Shown here in pieces: positions 10,149-18,669 of a DNA stretch of 64,000 bases (positions within the stretch are counted from its first letter, which is position 1; every line of letters starts with the position of its first letter). A model generated the notes under the pieces. The model saw only the letters and a program-made list of their open reading frames with translations. It was not told where the DNA came from and ran no database searches. The DNA is from Halobacteriales archaeon QS_6_64_34. GTDB taxonomy: Archaea > Halobacteriota > Halobacteria > Halobacteriales > Haloarculaceae. Location: positions 47,635 through 111,634 of the forward strand of contig PXRT01000012.1 of NCBI GenBank assembly GCA_003020925.1, in the 5' to 3' direction. Made by a program: the position numbers and the translations under genes.

Positions 10149-11705
10149 ATGGTCGACCCGACGTGGCTGGCGACGGCCCCCGCCCTCGCCTTCGGCGCGG
10201 CGGCGCTCGTGTTGTTGCTCGCCGACAGCGTCGACCCGGACACGACGAACGCCACCGTACTGGGCGGTATCGCCGTCGCCGGCTCGCTGGTCTCGCTGGC
10301 TGCGGCGGTGTATCTGCTGTACGGCGGCGTCGGTATCCCGACCGGACAGGGCGGGACCGGCCCGGCCGTCATCCTCGGCGGCCAGCTGGTCGTCGACCAG
10401 ATGGCGCTGTTTTTCATGACCATCACGGCGAGTGTCACCGCCTTGGTGACGCTTGCGAGCGTCGACTACGTCCGCGAACACGCATACCAGGCGGAGTTCT
10501 ACTCGCTCGTCCTGCTGTCGGCAACGGGGATGAGTCTACTCTCGGCGGCCAACAGCCTGGCGACGGCCTTCGTCGCCTTCGAACTCGTCTCACTGCCCTC
10601 CTACGCGCTCGTGGCCTTCCTCAAGAAAAACCGCGGAAGCGTCGAGGCCGGGCTGAAATACTTCCTGGTCGGGGCCGTCTCCTCGGCGGTCTTCGCCTAC
10701 GGTATCTCGCTGGTCTATGCCGCGACCGGCGTCCTGCGCTTCGACGCCGTCGCGATGGCCATCGAGTCGGGCACTGTCCGGACCGTCGTCGACGGGAGCG
10801 TCCAGGCACAGGCGAGTGGCGCCTCGGTGCCGATGTCCATCCTCGGGATGGGTATCATCATGATAATCGGCGGCCTGGCGTTCAAGATGGCCGCCGTCCC
10901 GTTCCAGTTCTGGGCACCGGAGGCCTACGAGGGCGCGCCCGCGCCCATCTCGGCGTTCCTCTCCTCGGCTTCCAAAGCTGCGGGCTTCGTGCTCGCGTTT
11001 CGCGCCTTCGCCGTGGCTTTCCCCATCGACGCACTCGCGGGGAGCGGCGCCGTCGACTGGTTCGTCGTCTTCCAGGTGCTCGCAATCGCGACGATGTTCA
11101 TCGGGAACTTCGCCGCCGCGACCCAGGAGACGGTCAAGCGGATGCTGGCGTACTCCTCGATTGGCCACGCCGGCTACGTCCTCATCGGACTGGCTGCCCT
11201 CTCCGCGACCGGTGACGGGATGGCCTTCTCGATGAGCGCCGGGATGGCCCACCTCATGGTGTATGGCTTCATGAACACCGGCGCGTTCCTCTTTATCGCC
11301 CTGGCCGAATACTGGGGCGTCGGGCGCCGCTTCGAGGACTACAACGGCCTGGGCAAGCAGGCACCGGTCGCCTGCGCGGCGATGACGGTCTTCCTGTTCA
11401 GCCTGGCCGGCCTGCCAATCGGCGGCGGGTTCTTCTCGAAGTTCTACCTGTTCCAGGCGACGCTGAACGTCAGCGCGTGGTCGCTCGCGGCCGCCTTGGT
11501 CATCAACAGCGCTCTCTCGCTGTTCTACTACTCCCGCGTCGTCAAGGCGATGTGGATTGAGGAGCCCACGGGCGAGCGGACTATCGAGTCCTACCCAACG
11601 GGACTGTACACCGCTATCGTCGCGGCGGCGGTCATCACCGTCCTCCTGATTCCCGGCTTTGGCTACATCACGGACGTCGCCTTCCGGGCCGTCGAGCTAC
11701 TGTAG
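10149..11705 (+). CDS. nuoN: Complex I antiporter-like subunit N (NuoN)
   Basis: This 518-residue polytopic membrane protein is NuoN, the antiporter-like subunit nearest the peripheral arm. Hallmarks are FVAFELVSLPSYALVAF (about residues 138-154), FKMAAVPFQFWAPEAYEGAP (about 243-262) and ETVKRMLAYSSIGHAGYVL. It closes the operon. Its last nine bases overlap the convergent metallo-beta-lactamase gene on the other strand, so no room remains for a terminator between them. Confidence 0.97.
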   Translation: MVDPTWLATAPALAFGAAALVLLLADSVDPDTTNATVLGGIAVAGSLVSLAAAVYLLYGGVGIPTGQGGTGPAVILGGQLVVDQMALFFMTITASVTALVTLASVDYVREHAYQAEFYSLVLLSATGMSLLSAANSLATAFVAFELVSLPSYALVAFLKKNRGSVEAGLKYFLVGAVSSAVFAYGISLVYAATGVLRFDAVAMAIESGTVRTVVDGSVQAQASGASVPMSILGMGIIMIIGGLAFKMAAVPFQFWAPEAYEGAPAPISAFLSSASKAAGFVLAFRAFAVAFPIDALAGSGAVDWFVVFQVLAIATMFIGNFAAATQETVKRMLAYSSIGHAGYVLIGLAALSATGDGMAFSMSAGMAHLMVYGFMNTGAFLFIALAEYWGVGRRFEDYNGLGKQAPVACAAMTVFLFSLAGLPIGGGFFSKFYLFQATLNVSAWSLAAALVINSALSLFYYSRVVKAMWIEEPTGERTIESYPTGLYTAIVAAAVITVLLIPGFGYITDVAFRAVELL

Positions 11706-12647
11706 CTCGTAAACGAAGACGCCGCCGCTTTCGCGCTTTGTCACCTCGTCGCGCGCTTCCAGTACGTCCAGATGGCCGACAGCCTCGCTCATCCCGGCGA
11801 AGTACTCCGTGGCCGGGAGGTCGCCAAAGAGCGCCGTCATCACGTCGACCGGCGTCGTCGCACCCTCGCCGACGACGTTGGCCACCTCGTCGCTGCGCTG
11901 GTCGTGTCCGGCGAGGATAGCGTCGATTCGCTCGCCGGGGGACTCAACGGGCTCGCGGTGGCCGGTCAGGAAGCGGTCGTGGCCCCGCTCGCGGAGCCAG
12001 CGGAGCGACTCGTTGAACGCCGGGAGCACACGTGGCCGCTGGCCGCCGTCCGCCGGTGGGGGCTGGAGGAAGGGGTTGGGCGTGATGTCGCCCAGTACTA
12101 TGTCGCCGACGATGGCCTCGCGTCGGCCCTCGTGGTCGTAGCTAAAGATGCGCTCACCGACGGCGTGGCCGGCGACGCAGTCGACAGTGAGCGGTTCGTC
12201 GTCCACGGTGACGGTGTCGCCAGCCTCGACTTCTCGGTCCGTCCCGACGCTCTGAGCGTAGGGCAGGAACGCTTCGGGGAGCTGCGTGACCGCTTTCGCG
12301 GTCTCTCTGGAGATGCCACAGCGTTCGAAAAAGTCGACGAAGTAGGACTGTTCGTACCGCAGTCGGGCGCCGAAGTCGCGCATGATAGCGCCCCCTTCGG
12401 GACTGGCCAGCACCCGCGCGCCGGCGTCTCGAAACCGGTGTGCCAGCCCGAAGTGGTCCGGATGCGGGTGTGTGACGAGTACCTGTGAGATATCGCCCGG
12501 TGCGAGTTCGCGGGCGTCCAGGGCCTCTATCAGCCGCGACCAGGCCTCCTCGCTCTCCGGTCCCGGGTCGACGACTGTTCGACCCGCGATGTAGGCGTTG
12601 ACCGCCCCCACCTGGAACGGCGTCGGAATCGACACCCGTGTGAACAT
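11697..12647 (-). CDS. Metallo-beta-lactamase fold hydrolase
   Basis: This 316-residue protein belongs to the metallo-beta-lactamase superfamily. The two-metal motif is VTHPHPDHFGLAHRF (HxHxDH form, near residue 65), with TVDPGPE before it, DIVLGDIT later as the aspartate ligand, and FLTGHREPV near the end. The overall shape resembles hydrolases of the glyoxalase II/RNase Z-like group and lactonase-like proteins; the substrate cannot be told. ATG 12647 is chosen because MFTRVSIPTPF is a natural N-terminus, whereas the longer frame upstream crosses the divergent gene. The 3' end overlaps nuoN. Confidence 0.85.
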   Translation of the reverse strand: MFTRVSIPTPFQVGAVNAYIAGRTVVDPGPESEEAWSRLIEALDARELAPGDISQVLVTHPHPDHFGLAHRFRDAGARVLASPEGGAIMRDFGARLRYEQSYFVDFFERCGISRETAKAVTQLPEAFLPYAQSVGTDREVEAGDTVTVDDEPLTVDCVAGHAVGERIFSYDHEGRREAIVGDIVLGDITPNPFLQPPPADGGQRPRVLPAFNESLRWLRERGHDRFLTGHREPVESPGERIDAILAGHDQRSDEVANVVGEGATTPVDVMTALFGDLPATEYFAGMSEAVGHLDVLEARDEVTKRESGGVFVYELQ

Positions 12648-12752
12648 ACGACGAGCTATCGGGCGGGCGGTGAAAACAGTTCGTGATTGTGCTGGCTCTC
12701 GTACGTTGTCTGTTCTCTTAGGTGTGGATTGGTACCACCCCGCGCCACAAAA

Positions 12753-12762
12753 GCTATATTTG
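12753..12762 (+). promoter_or_regulatory. TATA box for the 67-residue protein gene
   Basis: GCTATATTTG lies in the divergent spacer, with its centre about 26 bases before ATG 12783. This is the spacing for a leaderless transcript. Confidence 0.5.
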
Positions 12763-12782
12763 TTCTCCACGAAAGGACAGAT

Positions 12783-12986
12783 ATGAACAAACACTTCGAA
12801 GACGCACGGTATTACCTCAAGCGCGCCGGCGAGACCGCAGGCAAGGGCCTCAAAGAGGAGCTGGAACCGGTCGAAGCGCGGTTCCGGAAACTCACCGGCA
12901 CCGAGGAAGAACCGGAGCCCAGCCGACTTGAGGCCGTCAGAGCCGACCTCAAATCGCTGCAGGAGCGAGCCGAGGGCGAAGCGTAG
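12783..12986 (+). CDS. Small charged helical protein of unknown function
   Basis: This 67-residue protein starts MNKHFEDARYYLKRAGETAG and is almost wholly charged and helical, with a second helix at about residues 49-64. I recognise it as a haloarchaea-wide conserved small family but know no function for it. The start is supported by a TATA box 26 bases upstream. It stands alone: divergent from the hydrolase and followed by the tRNA gene. Confidence 0.7.
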   Translation: MNKHFEDARYYLKRAGETAGKGLKEELEPVEARFRKLTGTEEEPEPSRLEAVRADLKSLQERAEGEA

Positions 12987-13034
12987 CCGGAACGCAATTC
13001 TTAAAATAACCCCTCGAATAGTCACACGTGATGC

Positions 13035-13109
13035 GGGTTGGTGGTCTAGTCCGGTTATGACATCGCCTTCACACGGCGAGGGTCGGCGGTTCGAATCCGC
13101 CCCAACCCA
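13035..13109 (+). tRNA. tRNA-Val (CAC anticodon)
   Basis: A cloverleaf can be folded by eye. The acceptor GGGTTGG pairs with CCAACCC, the anticodon loop is TTCACAC (anticodon CAC, valine), and the T arm is GGCGG-TTCGAAT-CCGCC. The discriminator base is A, and CCA is not encoded. The gene is 75 bases. Its 3' end is duplicated 95 bases downstream (13204-13221), as happens where elements integrate into tRNA genes. Confidence 0.93.
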
Positions 13110-13203
13110 TCCTGCGACGAACGGACGTGAGGAGCGGATGGGTCCGGGCGGTTCGGACCCTATCAGTCGCGCGCAACGAAGTGAGCACGTCTGAGTCCGG
13201 TGA

Positions 13204-13221
13204 GAATCCGCCCCAACCCAT
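13204..13221 (+). repeat. Direct copy of the tRNA-Val 3' end (att-like)
   Basis: The 18 bases GAATCCGCCCCAACCCAT are identical to 13093-13110, the T-arm and acceptor end of tRNA-Val plus one base. This is the usual form of an integrase core site. No integrase gene is seen in the window and I noticed no third copy. Confidence 0.75.
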
Positions 13222-13314
13222 ACGCGGTCCGTACGGTTCGTAACTTCTCGGATTCTTCGGTTTCAAGGCTTGTGGGATGCGATCTGTCTTTTCCGGGGCC
13301 GTATACGGCCCCAC

Positions 13315-13437
13315 TCAGATCTCGTAACCCATGCAGTCTTCGAACGGGCCCGCTTCCGTCTGGGACTCGCGATAGTGAAACTCGTGGACTGTAATAAAGG
13401 TACCGGGGGTCAGCTTTCGTGAACGGGTTGCACGCCA
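13315..13437 (-). pseudogene. Possible C-terminal gene fragment
   Basis: A leftward frame of about 40 codons without a start codon ends in a TGA at 13315. Its tail reads as plausible protein (HEFHYRESQTEAGPFEDC, then MGYEI). It lies just past the tRNA repeat, where scraps of integrated elements are common. The family is not recognised and the call is weak. Confidence 0.25.
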
Positions 13438-13687
13438 ACTCGATCATTCAGTTCCATATGGAGGAATAAAAAATGAGTACGTCACCAATTATACATAGTT
13501 TGTCACTAATTCTATCAGGGCGATTTCCCGGAACTCACGAAATCATATAATGGCCAAGGTATCTTCCGGATGAGGATCTGTTGGCTCATTCTTTCATCAG
13601 TCTAGCGGTCGGTAGCTATATCACACTCGGGGAGAACTACTGTGCCGTGAGACGGGATACCGAAACACACCCCCCAGAATCCGGACG

Positions 13688-14515
13688 ATGAGACTACTGA
13701 TACGATTACGTGCTCGCAGGGACACTACATACGATAGTACCTACCATCACAAACTTCGCGGACGGCTGTGGCGTGGACTGGAAGGGAGCCAGTTCGAAGA
13801 ACGACACGACGAGGGGCAGCCGTCGGGCCTCTGCTTTTCGAATCCGTTCCCGCCGCGAGACATGGCAGAAGGCGACCGGAGAACGCTCCTCGTGGCCGCA
13901 CCGAACCGGGACATGCTCGGCGCGATCGCGGACGACCTCGACGCCGACCGGGAGCTGAATATCGGTGAGATGCCGTTCGAAGTCACCGACATCTCGCTGC
14001 TCGCGCCGGATGTGGGCGAACCGGGAACGCGAGGCGTGCTCGAAACTGGAACCGGCGTCGTCTGTCGACTCCCGCCGTGGCGCTGCGAGGAGTACGGCAT
14101 CGAGACCGACGGCGAGAACGCGACGTTCTGGGAACCCGAACACACCATCGAGCCGCTGAAGACCCAGCTAGAGAACAATCTCGACCAGAAACACGATCTG
14201 TTCTGTCCGGACAATATGCCCGGCCCGAGCGACCGAGAGGGCGACCTGTTCGACAGCTACGAACTGATCAAGACGTATGCGATCCCGGTGACCGTCACCC
14301 AGGGCGTCGAAATGACGTACATCCTGAGCAAGTGGCGCTTCGGCTACGAAGTGCGGGACGACGACCACCGCCGACACCTGAATCTCGCACTCGACACCGG
14401 TATCGGCGGTCGGAACGCGCTCGGGTTCGGCTTCCTGAATATCGACGAAGAGTCGGTTGTGCCTGCCGGACAGACGACGACGGAGTCGGCCGAGCATCGA
14501 GGGATAGTGCGATGA
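13688..14515 (+). CDS. cas6: CRISPR endoribonuclease Cas6 (type I-B)
   Basis: This 275-residue protein is Cas6, which cuts the CRISPR transcript within each repeat and leaves an 8-nt 5' handle. It starts MRLLIRLRARRDTTYDSTYH, the haloarchaeal Cas6 N-terminus, with histidines at 20-21 as candidate catalytic residues. The C-terminal glycine-rich RNA-binding loop is GIGGRNALGFGFLNI (about residues 238-252). It is first in the cas operon and overlaps cas8b by four bases. The matching substrate is the array at 23428-28102, whose repeat ends in GTTGAAGC. Confidence 0.93.
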   Translation: MRLLIRLRARRDTTYDSTYHHKLRGRLWRGLEGSQFEERHDEGQPSGLCFSNPFPPRDMAEGDRRTLLVAAPNRDMLGAIADDLDADRELNIGEMPFEVTDISLLAPDVGEPGTRGVLETGTGVVCRLPPWRCEEYGIETDGENATFWEPEHTIEPLKTQLENNLDQKHDLFCPDNMPGPSDREGDLFDSYELIKTYAIPVTVTQGVEMTYILSKWRFGYEVRDDDHRRHLNLALDTGIGGRNALGFGFLNIDEESVVPAGQTTTESAEHRGIVR

Positions 14516-16686
14516 GCGGGCTGAACCGAGAGAAACTCAACCAGTACCTCCCCGACGGGCCCATAACGTCACTTCGACGGGTTCAGACCCTCTATGGGGC
14601 ACTCGCCGAGGCATCGAGTGGGGACCTGATCGGCGGCGACCCGGAGTTCGGTCTGTACTACACGCCAGGCGAACTGGATGAGTTTACGACAAGCGATCCG
14701 GGCGAAAACAAGCGATATCTGATCACAGTCGAAGTTGATCTTACCACTGAGGCGGTTACCGCCGAGGATGTCAACGTTGATGTGGACTTTTTCACACCAG
14801 AAATAGTCGAACGGCTCGGCTTCGCCTGTTACGATAAACCTCGGGGTATTGATCATAGTATCACCCGGCGAGGTGCGAAAAGTAAATCGAGTGCTGAAAA
14901 AGCTGCTGATTACGGTATTCAATGCTTAGAGCGTTGGACCAACTCAGATGGTCGTCAACCGGCTGTGGGAAAAGTAGCAGATACCCACCCCGATGGTTGG
15001 ATCATCCAGTTATTGCAAAATCTAGGGCAGAACGAGGCAGTTCAGGAGCAAATTAAGAATCAAACTACGGGAGCGTATACTGGCGAAAAGCGGGTCGTGG
15101 CGACGGTGAAGCTTCGCGCTGATCCAAGTAAGCTTGAAAGAGATCCAGATGATGATAGCCCAGGCTGGTTCTATCCAGGTGAAATGCATGTACTTAATGC
15201 GGCGATGAAGGCTCGCAAAGACGAAAAACTTCATAGTAAGAACACAAGTACACCTTCTCTTGGTCAGAGTGCATGTATGGTAACTGGTGAGCGAAGTGAG
15301 GTATATGGTACCGTAGAAGAGCCGATGGATTTCTTTACGATCCAACATGCAGAGAAGTTCAATACACTCATGCGGAAGGACTCTTGGCGCTCACATCCCG
15401 TTTCTTTGAACGCTGCACTTCTCATCCAGTCAGGTTCGTCACTCGTAGACGCCTGTCGGACGACCAGAAACGGGCTGGGCGTCTACACGCTTCCGTATTT
15501 CGTCGGGATGGACGAACAGGACGCAGAAGACCTCTACTACGCACTTGAGGAACTCCAGAACTACGAGGGCGACGACGAACACCCGATGCACTTTCTGGAA
15601 GACGTAATCGAGCAAGAGTGTGGTCCTGAAAAGGCACAGGAACTGCGTTTCTACGTGATATCGTTGCGAAACGACAGTGGTGATATCAACGTCATTCACG
15701 AAGTGCCGGACGTCTCACTGTACTGGCCACGAAAGATCGCCAAGACCCATCGGCACGTCCTTGACGAATCGAGTGCATTCGGCCCGATCGGGTTCGAGAC
15801 GGTCGAAAACTGGCAACCCATCACGTCGGGAACTAACGTCAGCGACGTAGTGAAATCCATTGTCAGCGGGCGCTACGCCTGGGGGACGATGCCGGTGATG
15901 GCGGGGGACGACGGTGCGATGGCCGACGACCGCGCGGAATGGCTCACTTACGCGCTGTTGACTGGAGACGAGATTCCCGCCCAGCGATTGCTCGATGCCT
16001 ACGTTGAGCGACTCGAACAGGAGTACCGAGACGACGAGGACGACCGACAACCGATCAATCACGTCAAAACGCAGTTCGCCCAGTTCGAAGCGCTCGCAGG
16101 GGCTGGACTGTTGGTTGATAAAGCAGATGCAACAGAGCTACAGACGCCACCGAAAACTATGACCACAGACGTTCCAAGCAAAACGGAGATCGCTGGCGAC
16201 GGTGATCTCTCTAGAACTGGCCTTCGACGATACCGACTCGAGAATTTCATCGAGAACAGAGAGTCGCTTGCTGAAAATTCGGAGCGTAAGAGTGCGTTCC
16301 TGACGGGCGTCCTCGTCGGAATGACGAGCCGCCACCAGACGAGCGAGCGAGGAATGAATCGAACAGTCGTTGACAAATATCCACCGACGCAGATCACCAT
16401 CGACCGACTCGTCAGAGTCTGGCCGGAACTGGCCGAGAAAAGCGATGTCTACGCGAAAGACGCAGACTGGGCAGGCGGCTCGCTCTTCCCGGAAGTACTC
16501 GACCAGCAAACAACGGCACTCTCGCATCCTGACGAGTGGGAACTCTCGCTTCAGGACGTTCGGTTCTTCTACGCACTGGGAGTTACATACGGCAAGCGAG
16601 CCGATGAACGTGCACGCAATCTCGGGCAACGGATCGAATCCCAGGACCCGGAGCCGAACGAGACAGAGGCCGCAGATGCCGCATAG
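14512..16686 (+). CDS. cas8b: Cascade large subunit Cas8b (type I-B)
   Basis: This 724-residue protein occupies the large-subunit position of the type I-B interference complex, between cas6 and cas7. Cas8b recognises the PAM and helps recruit Cas3. The start at ATG 14512 overlaps the cas6 stop; the longer frame upstream lies within cas6. Base composition changes sharply inside the gene. About 14690-15420 is A+T-rich (26 and 25 G+C in the 60-base blocks starting at 14881 and 15181), against 42 of 60 at 15901. That suggests a recombined middle segment. Assignment is by length, context and the haloarchaeal opening residues; no catalytic motif is expected. Confidence 0.88.
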   Translation: MSGLNREKLNQYLPDGPITSLRRVQTLYGALAEASSGDLIGGDPEFGLYYTPGELDEFTTSDPGENKRYLITVEVDLTTEAVTAEDVNVDVDFFTPEIVERLGFACYDKPRGIDHSITRRGAKSKSSAEKAADYGIQCLERWTNSDGRQPAVGKVADTHPDGWIIQLLQNLGQNEAVQEQIKNQTTGAYTGEKRVVATVKLRADPSKLERDPDDDSPGWFYPGEMHVLNAAMKARKDEKLHSKNTSTPSLGQSACMVTGERSEVYGTVEEPMDFFTIQHAEKFNTLMRKDSWRSHPVSLNAALLIQSGSSLVDACRTTRNGLGVYTLPYFVGMDEQDAEDLYYALEELQNYEGDDEHPMHFLEDVIEQECGPEKAQELRFYVISLRNDSGDINVIHEVPDVSLYWPRKIAKTHRHVLDESSAFGPIGFETVENWQPITSGTNVSDVVKSIVSGRYAWGTMPVMAGDDGAMADDRAEWLTYALLTGDEIPAQRLLDAYVERLEQEYRDDEDDRQPINHVKTQFAQFEALAGAGLLVDKADATELQTPPKTMTTDVPSKTEIAGDGDLSRTGLRRYRLENFIENRESLAENSERKSAFLTGVLVGMTSRHQTSERGMNRTVVDKYPPTQITIDRLVRVWPELAEKSDVYAKDADWAGGSLFPEVLDQQTTALSHPDEWELSLQDVRFFYALGVTYGKRADERARNLGQRIESQDPEPNETEAADAA

Positions 16687-16726
16687 AAGGCTCGACAACT
16701 ACGACGAAACCCAAACCGATCAACCG

Positions 16727-17794
16727 ATGTCTCAAACCGACACCGACGCCGACTCCGTCACGAACCGCTCAGAAATCGTCTTCGTCACCGACGCCCAGGA
16801 CTCTAATCCCAACGGAAATCCCATGGGGGAGAACCGACCACGCATCGATCCCGTCACCCAGCAAGCCGCGATCACAGACGTCCGCCTCAAACGCTATCTC
16901 CGTGACCAGCTCCGAGCGGACGACCACCCGATATTCGTCAAGCGAACCGGCGACGGGGCCGAGATCCGCGCGGCGCTGGCGCTCGACCTGTTCGAGGACG
17001 TCGAATCCGTCGAAGACCTCGATGAGATCGACGACATCGAGCGCGAGTTCCTGGCACGAGCGACGGACATTCGGTACTTCGGGGCGACGCTCTCGTTCAA
17101 CGCGGATACCGGAGAGGAGCTGTACGAGGCCGTCAAGGAGCGGTTCCCGAGCCAGTTCACCGGCCCGGTCCAGTTCTCCCCGGCCCGGTCGCTCAACGTG
17201 GTCGAAACGAACGAGGAAACGAGCATGCTCACCAGCGTTATCGCGACGCAGGACGAGAAAGAACAGGGCGGGTTCGGGCTGGACGACCATCGAATCAAGT
17301 ACGGCATCTTCCCGTTCCACGGTCTCGTCGACGAACACGGCGCGAGCGATACCCACTTGCGAGCGGCAGACGTCGAACGCCTCGATACGCTCTGCTGGCG
17401 TGCACTGAAAAACCAGACCATCTCCCGGAGCAAAATCGGCCAAGAACCGCGACTGTACGTCCGGGCCGAGTATTCGACGGATGGATTCCACGTCGGCGAT
17501 CTGCACAACGACATCGAACTCGACGAAGCCCGTTCGGAACCCGATGGTGAGATGCGTTCGGTTCGCGACGTCTGTCTTGACGTCACTCGCCTATTGGAGA
17601 CGCTTACGTCCGTCGCTGAGGATGGCCACCTCGAAACGGTTCACGTCACCGGAAGCGACCGATTAGCCGTAACCTGCGACGGCGCGGAGATCGAAACCGC
17701 CGACGAAATCGCCGATGCACTCGAAGTCAGAGAGGTGCCGGTCGACGGCTTCGACGTCTACGAGAAATTCAACGAGACGGTTGCTGCGGAGTAA
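16727..17794 (+). CDS. cas7: Cascade backbone protein Cas7 (Csh2 type)
   Basis: This 355-residue protein forms the helical backbone that binds the crRNA spacer. The N-terminal segment RSEIVFVTDAQDSNPNGNPM (about residues 14-33) is the family signature for Csh2/Cas7 of type I-B. The start at ATG 16727 is chosen; an in-frame ATG at 16676 would add 17 residues and overlap cas8b. The gene follows cas8b by 40 bases and precedes cas5 by four. Confidence 0.93.
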   Translation: MSQTDTDADSVTNRSEIVFVTDAQDSNPNGNPMGENRPRIDPVTQQAAITDVRLKRYLRDQLRADDHPIFVKRTGDGAEIRAALALDLFEDVESVEDLDEIDDIEREFLARATDIRYFGATLSFNADTGEELYEAVKERFPSQFTGPVQFSPARSLNVVETNEETSMLTSVIATQDEKEQGGFGLDDHRIKYGIFPFHGLVDEHGASDTHLRAADVERLDTLCWRALKNQTISRSKIGQEPRLYVRAEYSTDGFHVGDLHNDIELDEARSEPDGEMRSVRDVCLDVTRLLETLTSVAEDGHLETVHVTGSDRLAVTCDGAEIETADEIADALEVREVPVDGFDVYEKFNETVAAE

Positions 17795-17798
17795 GACG

Positions 17799-18656
17799 AT
17801 GGCGAAACGCGATACAGCGAGCCAGGCCCCCATCGGAGACGAGATCGATACCGTACCCGCACCGTCAGTTAGTGACGACGGAGTCCCATCGAAGTGCCTG
17901 TCGTTCGTCCTGGGCAGCGACTGGGGCCACTTTCGCCGGATCGATCGAACAGTCACCAAACAGACGTATCGGATTCCGCCGCGAACGACAGTCGCTGGAC
18001 TCCTCGCAGCGATCGCTGGAGTCCGGCGTGACGGCTACTACGACGTCTTCGTCCCCGAAACGTCCGCAATCGCCATCACACCAGTAGCACCGATCCGGAC
18101 GATTACGCAGCCGACGCTGGGGCTCGGAACACACCCGGGGGAGACGATGGCAGATGCGGGTGGCTCTGGACAGAAGACGATAAAAGTCAAATACCCGGAT
18201 AGCACAGACAATCGCCAGATACATAGCTACGAGCTACTCGTCGAACCCGCCTACAGGATCGATGTCGCTGTCGAAGACGACAGATTCTACAGCGCTCTCA
18301 AACATCGTCTCGAAACCGGCACCTCGTTTTACCCGCCGTCGATGGGACTTTCGGAGTTTCTGGCGTGGATCGAGCCGATACGCGACGACGGCCAGTTTGA
18401 GTTTCAGTCTGACGTAGTCGAAACCAGTGAGGCGCTCGAAATTGATAGCGCTGTGCCGGACGGGATCGACGAAATCGTTCCACAGGCGGGCGTTACCTAC
18501 GCCGTCGAGCGCGTCCCTGGATATATGGAAGCCCACGATGGCGGGCGGCGAACGACAGGGTTTATCGATTACGCGTTCGCAGCCGAATCGCTACAGCTTC
18601 GACCCGAGACGGTCTCGCCCGTCGAGATAGATGGGCACGTAGTGGCCTTCGAGTGA
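17799..18656 (+). CDS. cas5: Cascade subunit Cas5 (type I-B)
   Basis: This 285-residue RAMP protein binds the 5' handle of the crRNA and caps the Cas7 backbone. The signature block CLSFVLGSDWGHFRRID, followed by RIPPRTTVAGLLAAIAG (about residues 58-74), is the Cas5 N-terminal ferredoxin-like fold. The first 25 residues are low in conservation, so the true start could be slightly downstream. It sits four bases after cas7 and 13 bases before cas3. Confidence 0.92.
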   Translation: MAKRDTASQAPIGDEIDTVPAPSVSDDGVPSKCLSFVLGSDWGHFRRIDRTVTKQTYRIPPRTTVAGLLAAIAGVRRDGYYDVFVPETSAIAITPVAPIRTITQPTLGLGTHPGETMADAGGSGQKTIKVKYPDSTDNRQIHSYELLVEPAYRIDVAVEDDRFYSALKHRLETGTSFYPPSMGLSEFLAWIEPIRDDGQFEFQSDVVETSEALEIDSAVPDGIDEIVPQAGVTYAVERVPGYMEAHDGGRRTTGFIDYAFAAESLQLRPETVSPVEIDGHVVAFE

Positions 18657-18669
18657 AGTATCGAGTATA

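Larger units (their letters stand above)
13110..13687. other. Gene-poor spacer between tRNA-Val and cas6
   Basis: This 578-base stretch has no intact gene that I can support. It holds the 18-base copy of the tRNA 3' end (13204-13221), a perfect 18-base palindrome at 13295-13312 (centre GTATAC), and a short open leftward frame at 13315-13437 that looks like the end of a lost gene. Near 13613-13622 lies TAGCTATATC, a TATA-like box that could serve the cas operon with a leader of about 40 bases. The part after 13450 is noticeably A+T-rich. Confidence 0.6.

Noticed and set aside
13260..13278. GTTTCA followed by TTGTGGGAT upstream of cas6, resembling parts of haloarchaeal CRISPR repeats
   Set aside because: The spacing between the two blocks is five bases too short and the handle end is missing; only isolated words match, so a pseudo-repeat is not supported.
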